Shown piece after piece: positions 1 to 10,451 of a DNA stretch of 64,000 nt. Source of the stretch: Branchiostoma floridae. Its lineage: Eukaryota > Chordata > Leptocardii > Amphioxiformes > Branchiostomatidae. The DNA is taken from the NCBI RefSeq assembly GCF_000003815.2, contig NC_049979.1:17158493-17222492 (forward strand), written 5' to 3'. The notes beneath the pieces are model-generated. The model was given only the letters and a program-made list of their open reading frames with translations. It had not been told where the DNA came from and did no database searches. Numbering within the stretch: position 1 is the first letter of the stretch; each line of letters starts with the position of its first letter. Made by a program: the position numbers and the translations under genes.

Positions 1-120
1 ACGAAGCTGGTGTGTTACGCCTCGCCACTGGGACATTAGGAAATGAAATAGATAAAGAAAAAACAATGTGAGATAAAATAAAATAAAGTACAGCAATGGG
101 GTAAGGTGATCAAACAAGTA

Positions 121-212
121 TATATATACATACATACAGATACATACATATACGCATATATACATATACATACATATACATATAAACATATATACCCATA
201 TACATCTATGTA
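121..212. repeat. ATAC/ATAT-rich simple repeat
   Basis: Alternating tatata / cataca / catata tracts run through this interval with no reading frame. It is a degenerate microsatellite just downstream, on the minus strand, of the retrotransposon remnant at 260-760, and could be that element's simple-repeat tail. Confidence 0.7.
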
Positions 213-259
213 TGTGCAGTTCGAATGGAGATAAGAAAGAAGATTCTAAAGGACAATTT

Positions 260-760
260 TCAATCAATTTGGAAACGTTTGGTCTCGAGTACATATGAAT
301 AGGTAAGATGCATGATATAGCTATTTGTTTCCTTTGATAAAGAGGGTGAACCCCTGAGTAAAAGTTGAGTTAGGGCTGGATCAAGCAAAGTTTTCAAATC
401 AAGGATTGAGCTTACATGGTCCTGAAGATTGCAGAGAAGGGATATTCTTAGTTGGTTGTATTTAGGGCAGTACAATAGATAGTGGGCAACGCTTTCACAT
501 CGGCACCCACATCTGCAAGAAGGACTATTGACTAAATTGTGAGTGGATAAGCTAAACTTCAAACTACAGGTGCCGATGCGGAGGCGTGTGAGTAAAGTGT
601 ACGCGTACCTAGAGCCGTGACTAAAATGTGTGTTAAGGGAAGGGCGAACTAATTTTAATAAGTAACTTTTTGAATGACGAAAGATTAAGTGACCGCACAG
701 CTATATCAAGACCATTCCAGTGATATGTAGCATATGGAACAAAGGACATTTGGTAACGAG
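260..760 (-). mobile_element. Non-LTR retrotransposon 3' end, decayed
   Basis: Read on the minus strand, this interval encodes the end of a LINE-type reverse transcriptase. The open part at 260-562 has a cysteine cluster (CRCGCR) followed by a spaced AHYLLYCPKY motif. This is the terminal zinc-knuckle region (zf-RVT) common to CR1/Jockey/L2-like elements. Upstream in the same direction I read LLTRLRIGTC and, after a frame change, SFVPYATYHWNGLDIAV, also typical of the region after the RT. The frame break and lack of catalytic RT motifs show a dead, 5'-truncated copy. The family assignment to non-LTR elements is confident; the clade is not. Confidence 0.7.
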
Positions 761-800
761 TTGTGGTACAAGTAGGTGGCTGTAAATTGTGTTTGTTACG

Positions 801-1840
801 GGGTTTACGGAAAAGGCTGGGCTGTCTACCTGTGCTGTCTACCTGGGCTGGCTATCACGTCAGGCTACTTGGACCTACGAAAGCCCATTGGGACAAAAGC
901 TATTTTAGCAGTAGGGGTTGTTTATGCTCAGCGAAGAAGCTGTGTCTGAAGGATCTGTGTGTTATTATGTGAATGAGCAGTATGTGAAGTGGCAGTCTGT
1001 TTGTGAATGAGCTGTATTTGAAGGAGCCGTGTGTGAAGGGGCTTTGTGTGAAGCAGCTGTGTTTGAAGGTGCTGTGTATGTTACATAACCCAGAGGTTCT
1101 GGGTTCGAATCAGTTGATATGCCACCGATCAGGTGCGCTTGGGAAGAGCTCTTAACACGACTTTCCTCCCTTCACTAGGGTAGAGAAAAGAGTACCTAGC
1201 TTCGGTAAGGGCCCTCCCTCAGAACCCAACACACTTACGGAAAAGACTAGGGGTCCTTCCTTCCCATTGAAAGTCGTTCAAAACCTTAAGTCCTATGACC
1301 ACACCTGGGGTAATTGCTGTTGTATTGAGGTCACCTGAGTTAGAACCGAATGGCAACTGTTTCAGACCCTTGCACTTTAGCAACGCTTATTTTAAGCTCC
1401 TCACTATTCAATTGCCGATCCTAATGTATGGCGCAGAAGCCTGGACCCCGACAGTCACTAAAGAACAGTTCCTGGACGCCTTTGACCAACTAGCCACCAG
1501 TCTTAAGACTAATCCAATCAGCCCGATAAGACGTGTTAATAGTCCTTCCAAAGGGCGCAAGATCGGTGGCATATCAACTGATTTGAACCCAGAACCTCTG
1601 GGTTATGTAACACACACAATTGCTTCACACAAAGCCCCTTCACACACCGGTCCTTCAAACACAGCTCCTTCACATAACAGCCCATTCACATACAGTTCCT
1701 TCACACATAGCTTCTTCATTTAGCACAAACAACCCCTACTGCTAAAACAGCTTTTGTCCCAATGGGCTTTCGTAGGTCCAAGTAGCCTGACGTGACAGGT
1801 AGACAGCCCAGGTAGACAGCCCAGCCTTTTCCGTAAACCC
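801..1840. mobile_element. Long foldback (inverted-repeat) element
   Basis: Two long arms are inverted copies of each other: about 801-1131 and 1561-1840. Both contain ggtttacggaaaagg, the cccattgggacaaaagct block, a ragged array of a 12-15 bp unit of the form ctgtgtgtgaagg, and cagttgatatgccaccgatc at the inner ends. The central 430 bp is mostly unique. It includes at 1390-1480 a plus-strand fragment (ILMYGAEAWTP...FLDAF) resembling the C-terminal part of a LINE reverse transcriptase. I did not find a convincing target-site duplication. A foldback transposon or a head-to-head duplicated repeat are both possible. Confidence 0.6.
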
Positions 1841-2109
1841 TTTGTTACGAAGGTCATAAGGAGGAGAGGCAGAGACTTCAGGAGTGATCAGCTCCTGAAG
1901 ATACTGACGGGTGTGACCATGGACAGTTATTTGTCATTCCCTTGTTCAGTTATCCTCCTTGGACAACCCTGCAGTTCTAGAGCAACTTGCTAGAGGACCC
2001 AAACATAGACCAAGTATTCATCACATCACAAGCTATCTGCCACCAAAAAATCATGACCATACCACATGCAGATAAAAAGATACAATAGCGGAACCTCTGC
2101 TGCAGTACA

Positions 2110-2510
2110 TACGGGGTGGGGTGGGGGTGGGGGTGGTATGGGGCAAAATTATATTTTTGCGTTCGGCGGAATGCGCTGCAATGAATGGGTATTGGTGGGA
2201 TTGGGTGGGTATTGGTGGGAATGGGTTGGAATGGGTGGAGATGGGTTGCAATGAATGGGTATTGGTGGGATTGGGTGGATATTGGTTGGAATGGGTGGGA
2301 ATGGGTTGGAATGGGTGGGAATGGGTTGGAATGAAGGGGTATTGGTGGGATTGGGTGGGTATTGGTGGGAATGGGTTGGAATGGGTGTAGATGGGTTGCA
2401 ATGAATGGGTATTGGTGGGAATGGGTGGGTATTGATGGGAATAGATGGGAATTGGTGCGAATGGGTGGGTGGTGGTGGGAAATGGGTAGGTGGTGGTGGG
2501 AGTGGGTAAA
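2110..2510. repeat. G-rich minisatellite (GGGAATGGGT-type)
   Basis: An array of roughly 10-bp and compound 30-bp units built from gggtattggt, gggaatgggt and ggaatgggtg fills the interval. The plus strand is G-rich with dense GGG runs, so G-quadruplex formation is plausible. All long open frames here, on both strands, are translations of the repeat and I do not regard them as genes. Confidence 0.85.
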
Positions 2511-2759
2511 GAAAGTTGAAAGATGGGATACAACGTAGTCAATAATGTACAAGGAACTGCTGTATCACCTTTATATATGTCTGTTGCATTTGTAAGGCTA
2601 GTACAGATAGTTGTGGGCAGTAGGCGTTGTCTCTTTCCTTGGCGCTTTGCATAGTTGTGACGGCAGTTTCATTTGCATATTTGTGACCGGAGACATGCGG
2701 CCTATGCCGGGGGATTGAACTATTGTTTCAGCACATGGAGCGCCGAAGGCGCGACGCAT
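2511..2759. other. Intergenic, nothing identified
   Basis: No gene, recognisable repeat boundary or RNA gene was seen here. The right edge leads into a gcgccgaaggcgcg palindromic stretch that begins the satellite-like repeat. Confidence 0.5.
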
Positions 2760-3450
2760 CCCAGGGGGGTCCGGGGGTGCTCCCCGGGAAAATTTTGAAA
2801 TCAAGACCCTCTTAAATGCTATTTCCTGCATTTTTCGGCAAATTTTGCCGACCGACTAAGGTTGATTTTGACATTTTCATCAAATTACACATGGTTATAG
2901 CTTTGGTCTCCAACTCCAGAGCCCCCGACATATTTCACCATTTCGATTCGAGCTCAGAAGGCACGAGATGTTGCAATATAAGTCCGGGGAAATTTTAAAA
3001 TCCGGCCCGTCTGAAATGCCATTTACTGTCTTTTGAAGGACAGATTTTGCTGTAAGACGAAGCTAAATTAAATAACATTTTATTAGAGAGAAAAGATTTT
3101 TTGTGCGAAAACCCACGCCCCTAACATAATTTCGCCATGTCGTCGTGAGCGCCAAGGGCGCAAGCCGTCGCAAGGGAGGTCCGGAGAAACCTCATTTTCT
3201 GCATTCTAGGAGTACTTTATACCCGAAACTAAGCTAATTAGGTTTGACACTGAAATCTGTATGAGTGATAAAGTTTTTAAGTGCAACGCTTCCGCAACAT
3301 ATTTTACCCTGTCCAGAGCCGAAGACAGGGAGGCTCGGAGAAATTTTGAAATATGGACCCTTTAAAACGCCATTTCCTGCATTTTCAGGGGTTCTATCTG
3401 GCATTAGACTTCATGTGTGTAACGGGTTACGAAGAATTTCTTGGTAACGC
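2760..3450. repeat. Satellite-like tandem units, truncated by gap
   Basis: Diverged units of about 160-200 bp recur. Each has a block like gaaattttgaaat, then ccctctaaaacgcc, atttcctgcatttt and gcaaattttgctg. Clear starts are near 2788, 2989 and 3341, with a degenerate one near 3186. The same unit forms the core of the transposable element at 45401-46602, so this is a second member of one dispersed family. Its right end is lost in the adjacent run of Ns. Confidence 0.7.
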
Positions 3451-3714
3451 NNNNNNNNNNNNNNNNNNNNNNNNNNNNNNNNNNNNNNNNNNNNNNNNNN
3501 NNNNNNNNNNNNNNNNNNNNNNNNNNNNNNNNNNNNNNNNNNNNNNNNNNNNNNNNNNNNNNNNNNNNNNNNNNNNNNNNNNNNNNNNNNNNNNNNNNNN
3601 NNNNNNNNNNNNNNNNNNNNNNNNNNNNNNNNNNNNNNNNNNNNNNNNNNNNNNNNNNNNNNNNNNNNNNNNNNNNNNNNNNNNNNNNNNNNNNNNNNNN
3701 NNNNNNNNNNNNNN
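3451..3714. other. Assembly gap (Ns)
   Basis: Run of 264 undetermined bases. The first coding exon and promoter of GLYAT-like copy 1 probably lie in or beside it, because the remaining copy 1 exons are intact but no equivalent of copy 2 exon 1 is visible. Confidence 0.99.
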
Positions 3715-3886
3715 CAAGTATGCAAATGATGTAGACATTTATAGTCACACTCACACGTAAACAAGTATGGCATATACTAATGTATGAACCTAAGGACAAA
3801 GGTAGTCAGATGTGCAGGGAGGGGGTACCCTATTTTGCACACTTGCTCATAAAAGATTTGGGTCTTTTCGCCTCATACAAACACAG

Positions 3887-5800
3887 TTGTACTGCACCGC
3901 TCTGCATTACCTGGATGGTAAAATCCCTTTGGACATGACCTTTGAAGTGGACAGGTGGCCAGACTACACCGCCGTCCTGTGGACTCAAAAGGATGATGAA
4001 GTCTCTGTGCTATCATTTGAAAAGGTATTTGAAATATTGACTGAGAAAATACTGTAAGAATATACATTTATTTTCGTGGGTTATTTGACAGAACAAAAAG
4101 CTGACATCATGCAAGGAATCGTAAAGAGCAATATTCTAGTACACCAAGCTTATGTATCAGTGGTATGCTTTTATGTCCATACTTATCGTGCATCGAAGTG
4201 GTTGTGAAAATCCTAAGGGGTTTCTCTTTATAATATGCCTATGTGTATAAAAGATAGAGCATATTTGGTCCACAGGCCACATTCCTATTCAGTTCAGGAA
4301 ACGTTATATCTGACGCTGTCAAACAGTCATGTACTAATGTTAATGAGTCAGATTCTTGAAGAGTTGGAGGCAGGATGTCCACATCAGTAGTAAAGTAATA
4401 ACATGATTTCATTTGCCTTCCCTTTTTTCTACCAGGATTGTGTTAATGTATCTTTGTACTGGACCAATGAGGATGGCCTAAGACAGTTGTTGACATTAAC
4501 ATCTGTAGACTGGACTAGGCCACTTTTGTTCATGGGTAAGTCTTACTCTCCAAGCAGAGGTTCGGTTACGGCTGTTTTTTAATGTGTTTTTAGGAGTATT
4601 ATTTGGCTTTTTATTTTTTCTGTTTTCTTAATGTCTTCTTGGCCAGAAGACTCAAAAAGCAACATAAAATTGAAAGGCTGATAAGAATGACTAAAAACAC
4701 ATTAAAACAGCCGGAGCCCCCCCAAAAAACAAAAAAAGCACATAGAGAAAACAACCGGAGTCAAATACACGTAAAAACAGCCGGTGCCAAACCTCCGCTT
4801 GTAGAGTACGTAAGTCTGGTGATTCAATCGTCCATCCTATCGTAGTGCATTTGTTCTTCATCTTTACCACATTCCCGGGATACTGGAATCATCTTTACAG
4901 CATCGGTATTTTTCATTATATCAAATTGAGGTTACTGACAGTTGAGCTGTACGTCATGTTCAAAGGTTGTGTTTTTTCCTGTTGGGTTTCAGTTCGTTCT
5001 GATGCACAGTGAGCAGGCAAGTAGAGGAAATGGGCATTCATGCACAAATTGTTGTTATTGTACTTAGATCAATGTGCACCAAATATGTTGGTTGTTTCAG
5101 CAATTCCCCTCAGTGGTTTGTCTGTACTGAAAGAACACCTGGAGTTACAGGGTGTTCCATGCCCTCCTGAAGAGGATATTTACCTCAGTGACACTGTCTA
5201 CTACCTGCATGAAACATGTCCCAGTATGGACAAAGTGAACGGGTAAGTCTGTAACGTTACTACGTCAAGCATACGTTCAAAGTTGAAGGTTATAGTGTTC
5301 TGTTCCATTCCACTTTGAGGGTGCTAAAAACATAACAATTGTTCAAGAAATTAAACAATTCCATGACATCCTTCTTAATCCCCAGGACTGACGACAAGAT
5401 GACCATAGCACCACTCAAACCTGAGCACAGCCAGCTTGTCAGCAGGACCTGGCTACATGGGAACACTCCTGAAGCTGAGAGACATATTCACTATCAGATC
5501 AGCACCTTCCCCTCAGCCTGTGTGTATGATCAAGAGGGAAACCCTGTGTCCTGGATCCTGTTCAACTATTATGGTTCACAAGGGGTTGGATACACAATAC
5601 CTGATCACAGAGGGAAGGGCTACTTTCAGCTGGCTTCAAAGTACATGATTAACACCTGCCTTCAAAAGGGATTTGTGCCATTCCTCTTTATTGAAGACTA
5701 CAATGAGCAGTCAAGGGCCGTTCACAAGAAACTGGGGTACTCTTGGGTGGAGGCAGGGAGGTGTGCATATATCTTTCTCAACAGAAACAAGTCATCTTAG
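3887..5800 (+). CDS. Glycine N-acyltransferase-like protein, copy 1 (5' partial)
   Basis: Member of the GLYAT/GLYATL family, which conjugates acyl-CoA to amino acids such as glycine. Exons by splice sites and phase: 3887-4024, 4436-4535, 5101-5242, 5386-5800, giving 264 residues without the first exon. With a 31-residue exon like that of copy 2 the total would be 295, close to the 296 residues of human GLYAT. The N-terminal GLYAT domain has the WPDYTAVLW segment. The last exon holds the FR47/GNAT-like C-terminal domain with GNPVSW, HRGKGYFQLAS (CoA-binding loop) and a VPFLFIEDYNEQSRAVHKKL block. The initiating exon is not visible and probably falls in the upstream gap. The gene pairs with copy 2 about 5 kb downstream. 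The substrate cannot be inferred. Confidence 0.85.
4551..4801. mobile_element. Small MITE-like inverted repeat in GLYAT intron
   Basis: The interval starts caagcagaggttcgg...cggctgtttt and ends aaaacagccgg...aacctccgcttg, giving imperfect terminal inverted repeats of about 30 bp. A second internal copy, taaaaacacattaaaacagccg at 4690-4711, pairs with the left arm. It lies in the intron after exon 2 of copy 1. Target-site duplication was not resolved. Confidence 0.55.
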
Positions 5801-6176
5801 TGCACTTGTTAGATGGAGACCTTAATCATTTTGAAGACATTGGTAGAATATTATTATTACACTGTTACAATGTCTTATGATACAGTATTATAATACCTAT
5901 TACAGAAGGGTGCTAAATGTAATTCCCCTATTAACCCTACTCCTTCAGTAAGTTGATCAAGTACAAGGTTGTTTTAAACATTCATCAGTGTCAGGCTCAC
6001 ACAAATAGCAACAACTGTGATTGACACATTTGACAAATGTCTTACATTTTGTACCTTGCAACAATTCCTGATATCTCTGACTCTTTCACTTATCTCGGTC
6101 ATGTAATCGCATTTAATCGACGTACTGAGCGGTGAGTTACCACTTACAATATTGGATGGTTATATACTTTCCCCCC
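5801..6176. other. GLYAT copy 1 3' flank
   Basis: The first part resembles the 3' flank of copy 2 (ttttgaagacattggtagaatatt), so it is probably 3' UTR shared by duplication. No canonical AATAAA was noticed and no other feature is seen. Confidence 0.5.
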
Positions 6177-6489
6177 AGCCTGTGTGTATTACCAGGATGG
6201 AAACCCTGTATCATGGATCCTGTTCAAATATTATGGTTCACAAGAGGTTGGCCACACACTGCTGGAGCACAGGGGGAAGGGCTACTTTCAGCTGGCCTCC
6301 AAGTTCCTGATCAGCGCCTGTCTTCAGAAGGGATACCTGCCTTTTCTCTTCATTGAGGATGACAACGAGCATTCAAGGAACATGCATAAGAAACTGGGGT
6401 ACTCTTGGGTGGAGGCAGGGTGTGTGCATATGTCTGAACAGAAACAAGTCAGTTGTGTCATAGCCCACTTGTTGCAACCTTGCATTTGA
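6177..6489 (+). pseudogene. Truncated third copy of the GLYAT-like last exon
   Basis: This matches the 3' two-thirds of the last exon of the two full copies, beginning at the ACVY...GNPVSWILF segment and keeping HRGKGYFQLAS and KKLGYSWVEAG. It lacks the 5' part of the exon and all upstream exons. A small deletion after VEAG shifts the frame, so the usual CAYI.LN.NKSS end is lost and the frame runs on to a stop at 6489. It sits 380 bp after copy 1. Its left edge is a ccccccag that aligns with coding sequence of the parent exon, so it is a partial duplication and not a spliced exon. It could be transcribed as an alternative terminal exon, but I see no evidence of that. Confidence 0.75.
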
Positions 6490-6710
6490 AGACCGTAGAA
6501 TATCAAGCACTTTTCCCCATTTGTCCTACTCTTTTGTGTGTCAGGTGCACACTGTTGATATACATACATCAGATTAAATATTGATTCACCAGGGCTCTGT
6601 GTCTTTATTGTGTTATAGAATAGACAATTAGATGTACATAGACTGTCTGGATCTTATCTTCGCCAATCCTCTTGCTTTAGTATGATAATTCACATATTTA
6701 GTATTGATTA

Positions 6711-7607
6711 GGCCATGTTGATTTGATTATATGGATGACATCCTCCGGGAACTTCAAAACTGATGCGAGCGAGCGAATAAAAAAAAAAGCTTGGCCAAAA
6801 AAAAAAAAGTTGCCTCCAATATGAAATCAAAGTGGCCAGGAAGGTTTAACATAGGACTAGACAGACACAGTATGGTATACCAACAGTTAGGTGTAGGGAC
6901 CAGTACATTATACGGGTGCAAGACATTTTTTTTCTTCTTGGACCAATCCGAAAAAAAAAAACAGACCTGGAAAAAAAATCAGAGGAACAGGTTTCGCCAA
7001 TTACAAAATGGACACACAATGTCGGCAGGCATTTGGGGTCTTACGGGGGCCAAGAAGACAACAAGAGGAAGTCAAGTAGAGTTTATAGTCAATTGTAGCA
7101 AGTTTCTACAGTCAAAGGTACAGAGACAGTTAGCCTTTATCACTTGGAGATGGGATTTTTGAATGCCAGTAGGAGTCCAATAATCCACCAAACAGATTCC
7201 TTTGTAGCAAAACTGACCAATTACCATTTTTTTAGTATTGCCAGACTTTCTCAAGTTTCCACAGACAATCAGGTCCAGATCCGGACCTGAAAATGATCCT
7301 CTGGACCAGAACGGGACCTTAATTTTCTGTACTGGTACCTCCCCCTACCAACAGTAGATTTTTTTCTTTCTGTCCTTTCACATCTTATTCTTTGACTTTA
7401 GATTTATTTTGGCATTCTATGGCATTTAATAGACTATGATTAGTTATCTGTGTTCTGATACTTTTTTTTCAATCTACAGAATATTTGTGCTCATTTTACA
7501 GTTGCTTCGCACAATTTATTGTGTGGTCGAAAACTTTTTTTTTTGTGGAAACGGCCGAAAATTGGTGCGAGCGCTGATGTCATCCATATAATCAAATCAA
7601 CATGGCC
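6711..7607. mobile_element. Non-autonomous DNA transposon, PIF/Harbinger-like
   Basis: Perfect 32-bp terminal inverted repeats (6711-6742 and 7576-7607, beginning ggccatgttgatttga) are flanked by TTA duplications at 6708-6710 and 7608-7610. TTA duplication and a GGCC start fit the PIF/Harbinger superfamily. The interior is A/T-tract rich and the one open frame (6791-7162) is low complexity and unlike a transposase, so mobility would require enzymes supplied in trans. Confidence 0.75.
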
Positions 7608-7639
7608 TTATGCATAAACAGAATGTAACGTTACCTATT

Positions 7640-8020
7640 TGTTTATTCGTTTGACATTACAGACAGCCAAGGTTGCCCAACAGGCCGTAGCTATATCAAC
7701 CTTGGGAGTTAAGTAAAAAACAAAAATAAGAAATAGAAAATACATTAAATAACATGCATACATAACTTTTACATATCATTTTACAAAGTATATGCTCACT
7801 GTAATTGACTGTTTAGCTAAACAATTTTGGCGTCGTAAGTAACTAACTCTATTACGCTTCGGTTTATTTGTATATATTGTTTGTTGTCCTAAGGTTGTCT
7901 GCTACTGATTATTACACGTATTGCTCTGTTATTCATGTAAGTGGGCCCCCTTGGAAACCAGCTTCTAATAAGCTGAAGGGGCCACCCACCTGTCTGAAGA
8001 TTAATAAATAAATAAATTAG
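7640..8020 (+). mobile_element. LINE-like 3' tail and flanking repeat
   Basis: The stretch ends with a gtgggcccccttgg ... ctgaaggggcc hairpin, then acctgtctgaagattaataaataaataaat. A 3'-UTR hairpin followed by a short tandem tail is typical of CR1/L2-like non-LTR retrotransposon ends. A second short inverted pair (ccaaggttg/caaccttgg) lies at 7668-7707. No coding motif remains. Confidence 0.45.
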
Positions 8021-8260
8021 TCTTTAAAAGAGTGAACGGGTCCCCAAGAGAGATCCTGGCTTTGGTTTTGAATAAAGAAAAAGTAGAAGCCGTCGGGTAG
8101 ATATTGTTCCTTTTATAATCTACACATTGAAATCAATCTCTTTTCATCTTATTGCTCACCTGATAGACAGTGCGAACTTTATTTGATATATCATCGACAT
8201 GCATTGTCACGCCGGACCTTTTGAACCAAAATAATTTCATCACCCGCCACTTGGTCCCAT

Positions 8261-8273
8261 GGGTCAAAGGTCA
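8261..8273 (+). promoter_or_regulatory. DR1 nuclear-receptor element upstream of GLYAT copy 2
   Basis: The sequence GGGTCAAAGGTCA is an exact direct repeat of two half-sites spaced by one base. This is the classic DR1 recognised by HNF4, PPAR/RXR and COUP-TF. It lies about 160 bp upstream of the copy 2 start codon, a plausible promoter position for a metabolic acyltransferase. Binding is inference. Confidence 0.55.
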
Positions 8274-8433
8274 CTTTTCTGCCTGCGAGCTTGATCTCGG
8301 ACAGTTTGACCTCCTTGTTTGGTCAGCATAACGCTGTACACAAAACACACCTCTCGTGATAATCATAGTAAAGTTTAAAAAGTAACCAGTGACTTGGACT
8401 TGCAACACCTAACAGTCGGCGCCCGTGACCGAG

Positions 8434-10451
8434 ATGGCCCGGAGTTTGTCAGGTTCAGAACTCAGACAGCTGGTGGACTCACTGGTGCTGGACTGTGATG
8501 ACATGGCGTCTCATTCTAAAGCAATGGTAACGTTACCGCTACTTTTCATCAACGTTTCTATTAAACTTGTTGCTTCGTGTTTCTATAACGTTACATGAAT
8601 GTATGGTGCTTTCGGCAATTGATAATTTTTTTTATCGTGTTTCAGATCTGTATCGGGTTTTACCTCTTAAAAGTATAACGAAGGGGGTTTTATCGAGTAA
8701 TATGGGCCCCCTGGCCAAGTTGTGTAACTGGCAATTAGGTTTATATAATCATGAATTTCCATTTGCCACGAAGTTGCGATACCTCACTGTACAGAAGAAG
8801 GGTCTTTGGTTTTATACTCGGAGGCTACTCCATTGCACAAATGAGCTTTCATGTGATGCATTTATTGCACCAAACTCTCATCGGCATAAATAGCCATGTG
8901 ATGTAAGGATTTTTATTTGAACTGTTCATTTTTGGCGGCGCCCCAAGGGCGAGGCTTATAGTATAGTATTGTGTGCAGTTTGTACGATAATGGTTTAAAG
9001 GCGAATACTAAAACACACCAACAACAGCAAATGTACAATTTAATACACATAAACCATAACTTGGTCACTATTTTCATTTTTTTTTACATTGGCAATCTTC
9101 TTGCACGTGAAAGTGCACATAAAAGATTTTGGACTTTGTACTGCACTGCTCAGCATTACCTGGATGGTAAAATCCCCTGGGAGATGACATTTGAAGTGGA
9201 CAGGTGGCCAGACTACACCGCCGTCCTGTGGACTCCTAAAGACAATGATGCCTCTGTGCTAGCAGTCGAAAAGGTAGATTTCAATTAAGTGCAACATATG
9301 TGTTCTTGATCGTTTCAGCATTTCCCCTCAGTGGTTTGTCTGTACTGAACTGATGCCTTTGTGTATAATAGAGCAGCTCAATGGTCCATAGGCCACTTCC
9401 CTGTTCAGTTGGGTATATCTGACACTATCAGAATCAATCAGTCAGGTACTCATTTGTTAGACTCTTGAAGAGGTCCACTATCAGTAGCAAAGTAATAACA
9501 TGCGTTCATTTGCCTTCCCTTTTTCTACCAGGATTCTGTACATGTATTTTTGTACTGGACCGATGAGGATGGCCTCAGACAGTTGTTGACATCAAGATCT
9601 GTTGACTGGACCAGACGACTTTTGTTAGTGGGTAAGTCTAATGATTCAAACATGTCTATCTTATTGTAGTGCATTTGTTCCTCATCTTTTCTACATCTTC
9701 TCAAAAAGAGAATGGCCAAAACTTATTGTACTTGATTGAAGTGCAACATATGTGTTCTTGATTGTTTCAGCATTCCCCCTCAGTGGTTTGTCTGTACTGA
9801 AAGAACACCTGGAGTTACAGGGTGTTCCATGCCCTGCTGATGAGGATATCTACCCGTGTGACACGGCCTACTACCTACATGAAACATGTTCCAGTGCGGA
9901 CAAAGTGAATGGGTAAGTCTGTACTACATCAAGCAAAAGTTAACATTATACTTAGTGATCTGTTCCATTCCACTTTGAGAGGTGCTAGGATATTGTGAAA
10001 GAAATTAAACATTCCATGATATCTCTTCTTAATTCCCAGGACTGACAAGGTGAGCGTAGGACCACTCAGACCTGAGCACAGCCAGCTTGTCAGTAGGACC
10101 TGGCTACATGGGAACACTCCTGAAGCTGAGAAATATATTCACTATCAGATCAGCACCTTCCCCTCAGCCTGTGTGTATGATGAAGAGGGAAACCCTGTAT
10201 CATGGATTCTGTTCAACTATTATGGTTCACAAGGGGTTGGCTACACACTACCAGAGCACAGAGGGAAGGGCTACTTTCAGCTGGCTTCCAAGTACCTCAT
10301 TAGCACCTGCCTTCAGAAAGGTTTTGTGCCGTTCCTCTTTATTGAAGACTACAACGAGCCCTCAAGAATCATACATAAGAAACTGGGGTACTCTTGGGTG
10401 GAGGCAGGGAGGTGTGCATATATCCATCTGAATGGAAACAAGTCATCTTAG
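8434..10451 (+). CDS. Glycine N-acyltransferase-like protein, copy 2
   Basis: Full-length paralogue of copy 1. Exons: 8434-8526 (start MARSLSG), about 9136-9273, 9532-9631, 9771-9912, 10040-10451. Together they give 294 residues, matching the family length. Domains are as in copy 1: the N-terminal GLYAT domain includes VDRWPDYTAVLW and the FR47/GNAT-like C-terminal part includes HRGKGYFQLAS and VPFLFIEDYNEPSR. One problem is that in copy 1 the second exon follows a clear acceptor (acacag), whereas copy 2 lacks that AG at the corresponding place. The usable AGs nearby (after cataaaag or gtgaaag) do not keep the frame with exon 1. An 11-nt microexon at 8646-8656 would restore it but is speculative. 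The last four exons look intact. A polyadenylation signal is at 10883-10888. Confidence 0.8.

Noticed and set aside
1977-2552. Long open frames on both strands (His/Pro-rich and Gly/Trp-rich peptides)
   Set aside because: They are translations of the G-rich minisatellite in several frames at once, with no start context or domain.
3353-3799. Open frames spanning the N run
   Set aside because: They exist only because undetermined bases carry no stop codons.
6791-7162. Lysine-rich open frame inside the TTA-flanked element, considered as a transposase remnant
   Set aside because: Low-complexity A/T-tract translation without DDE or DNA-binding features.
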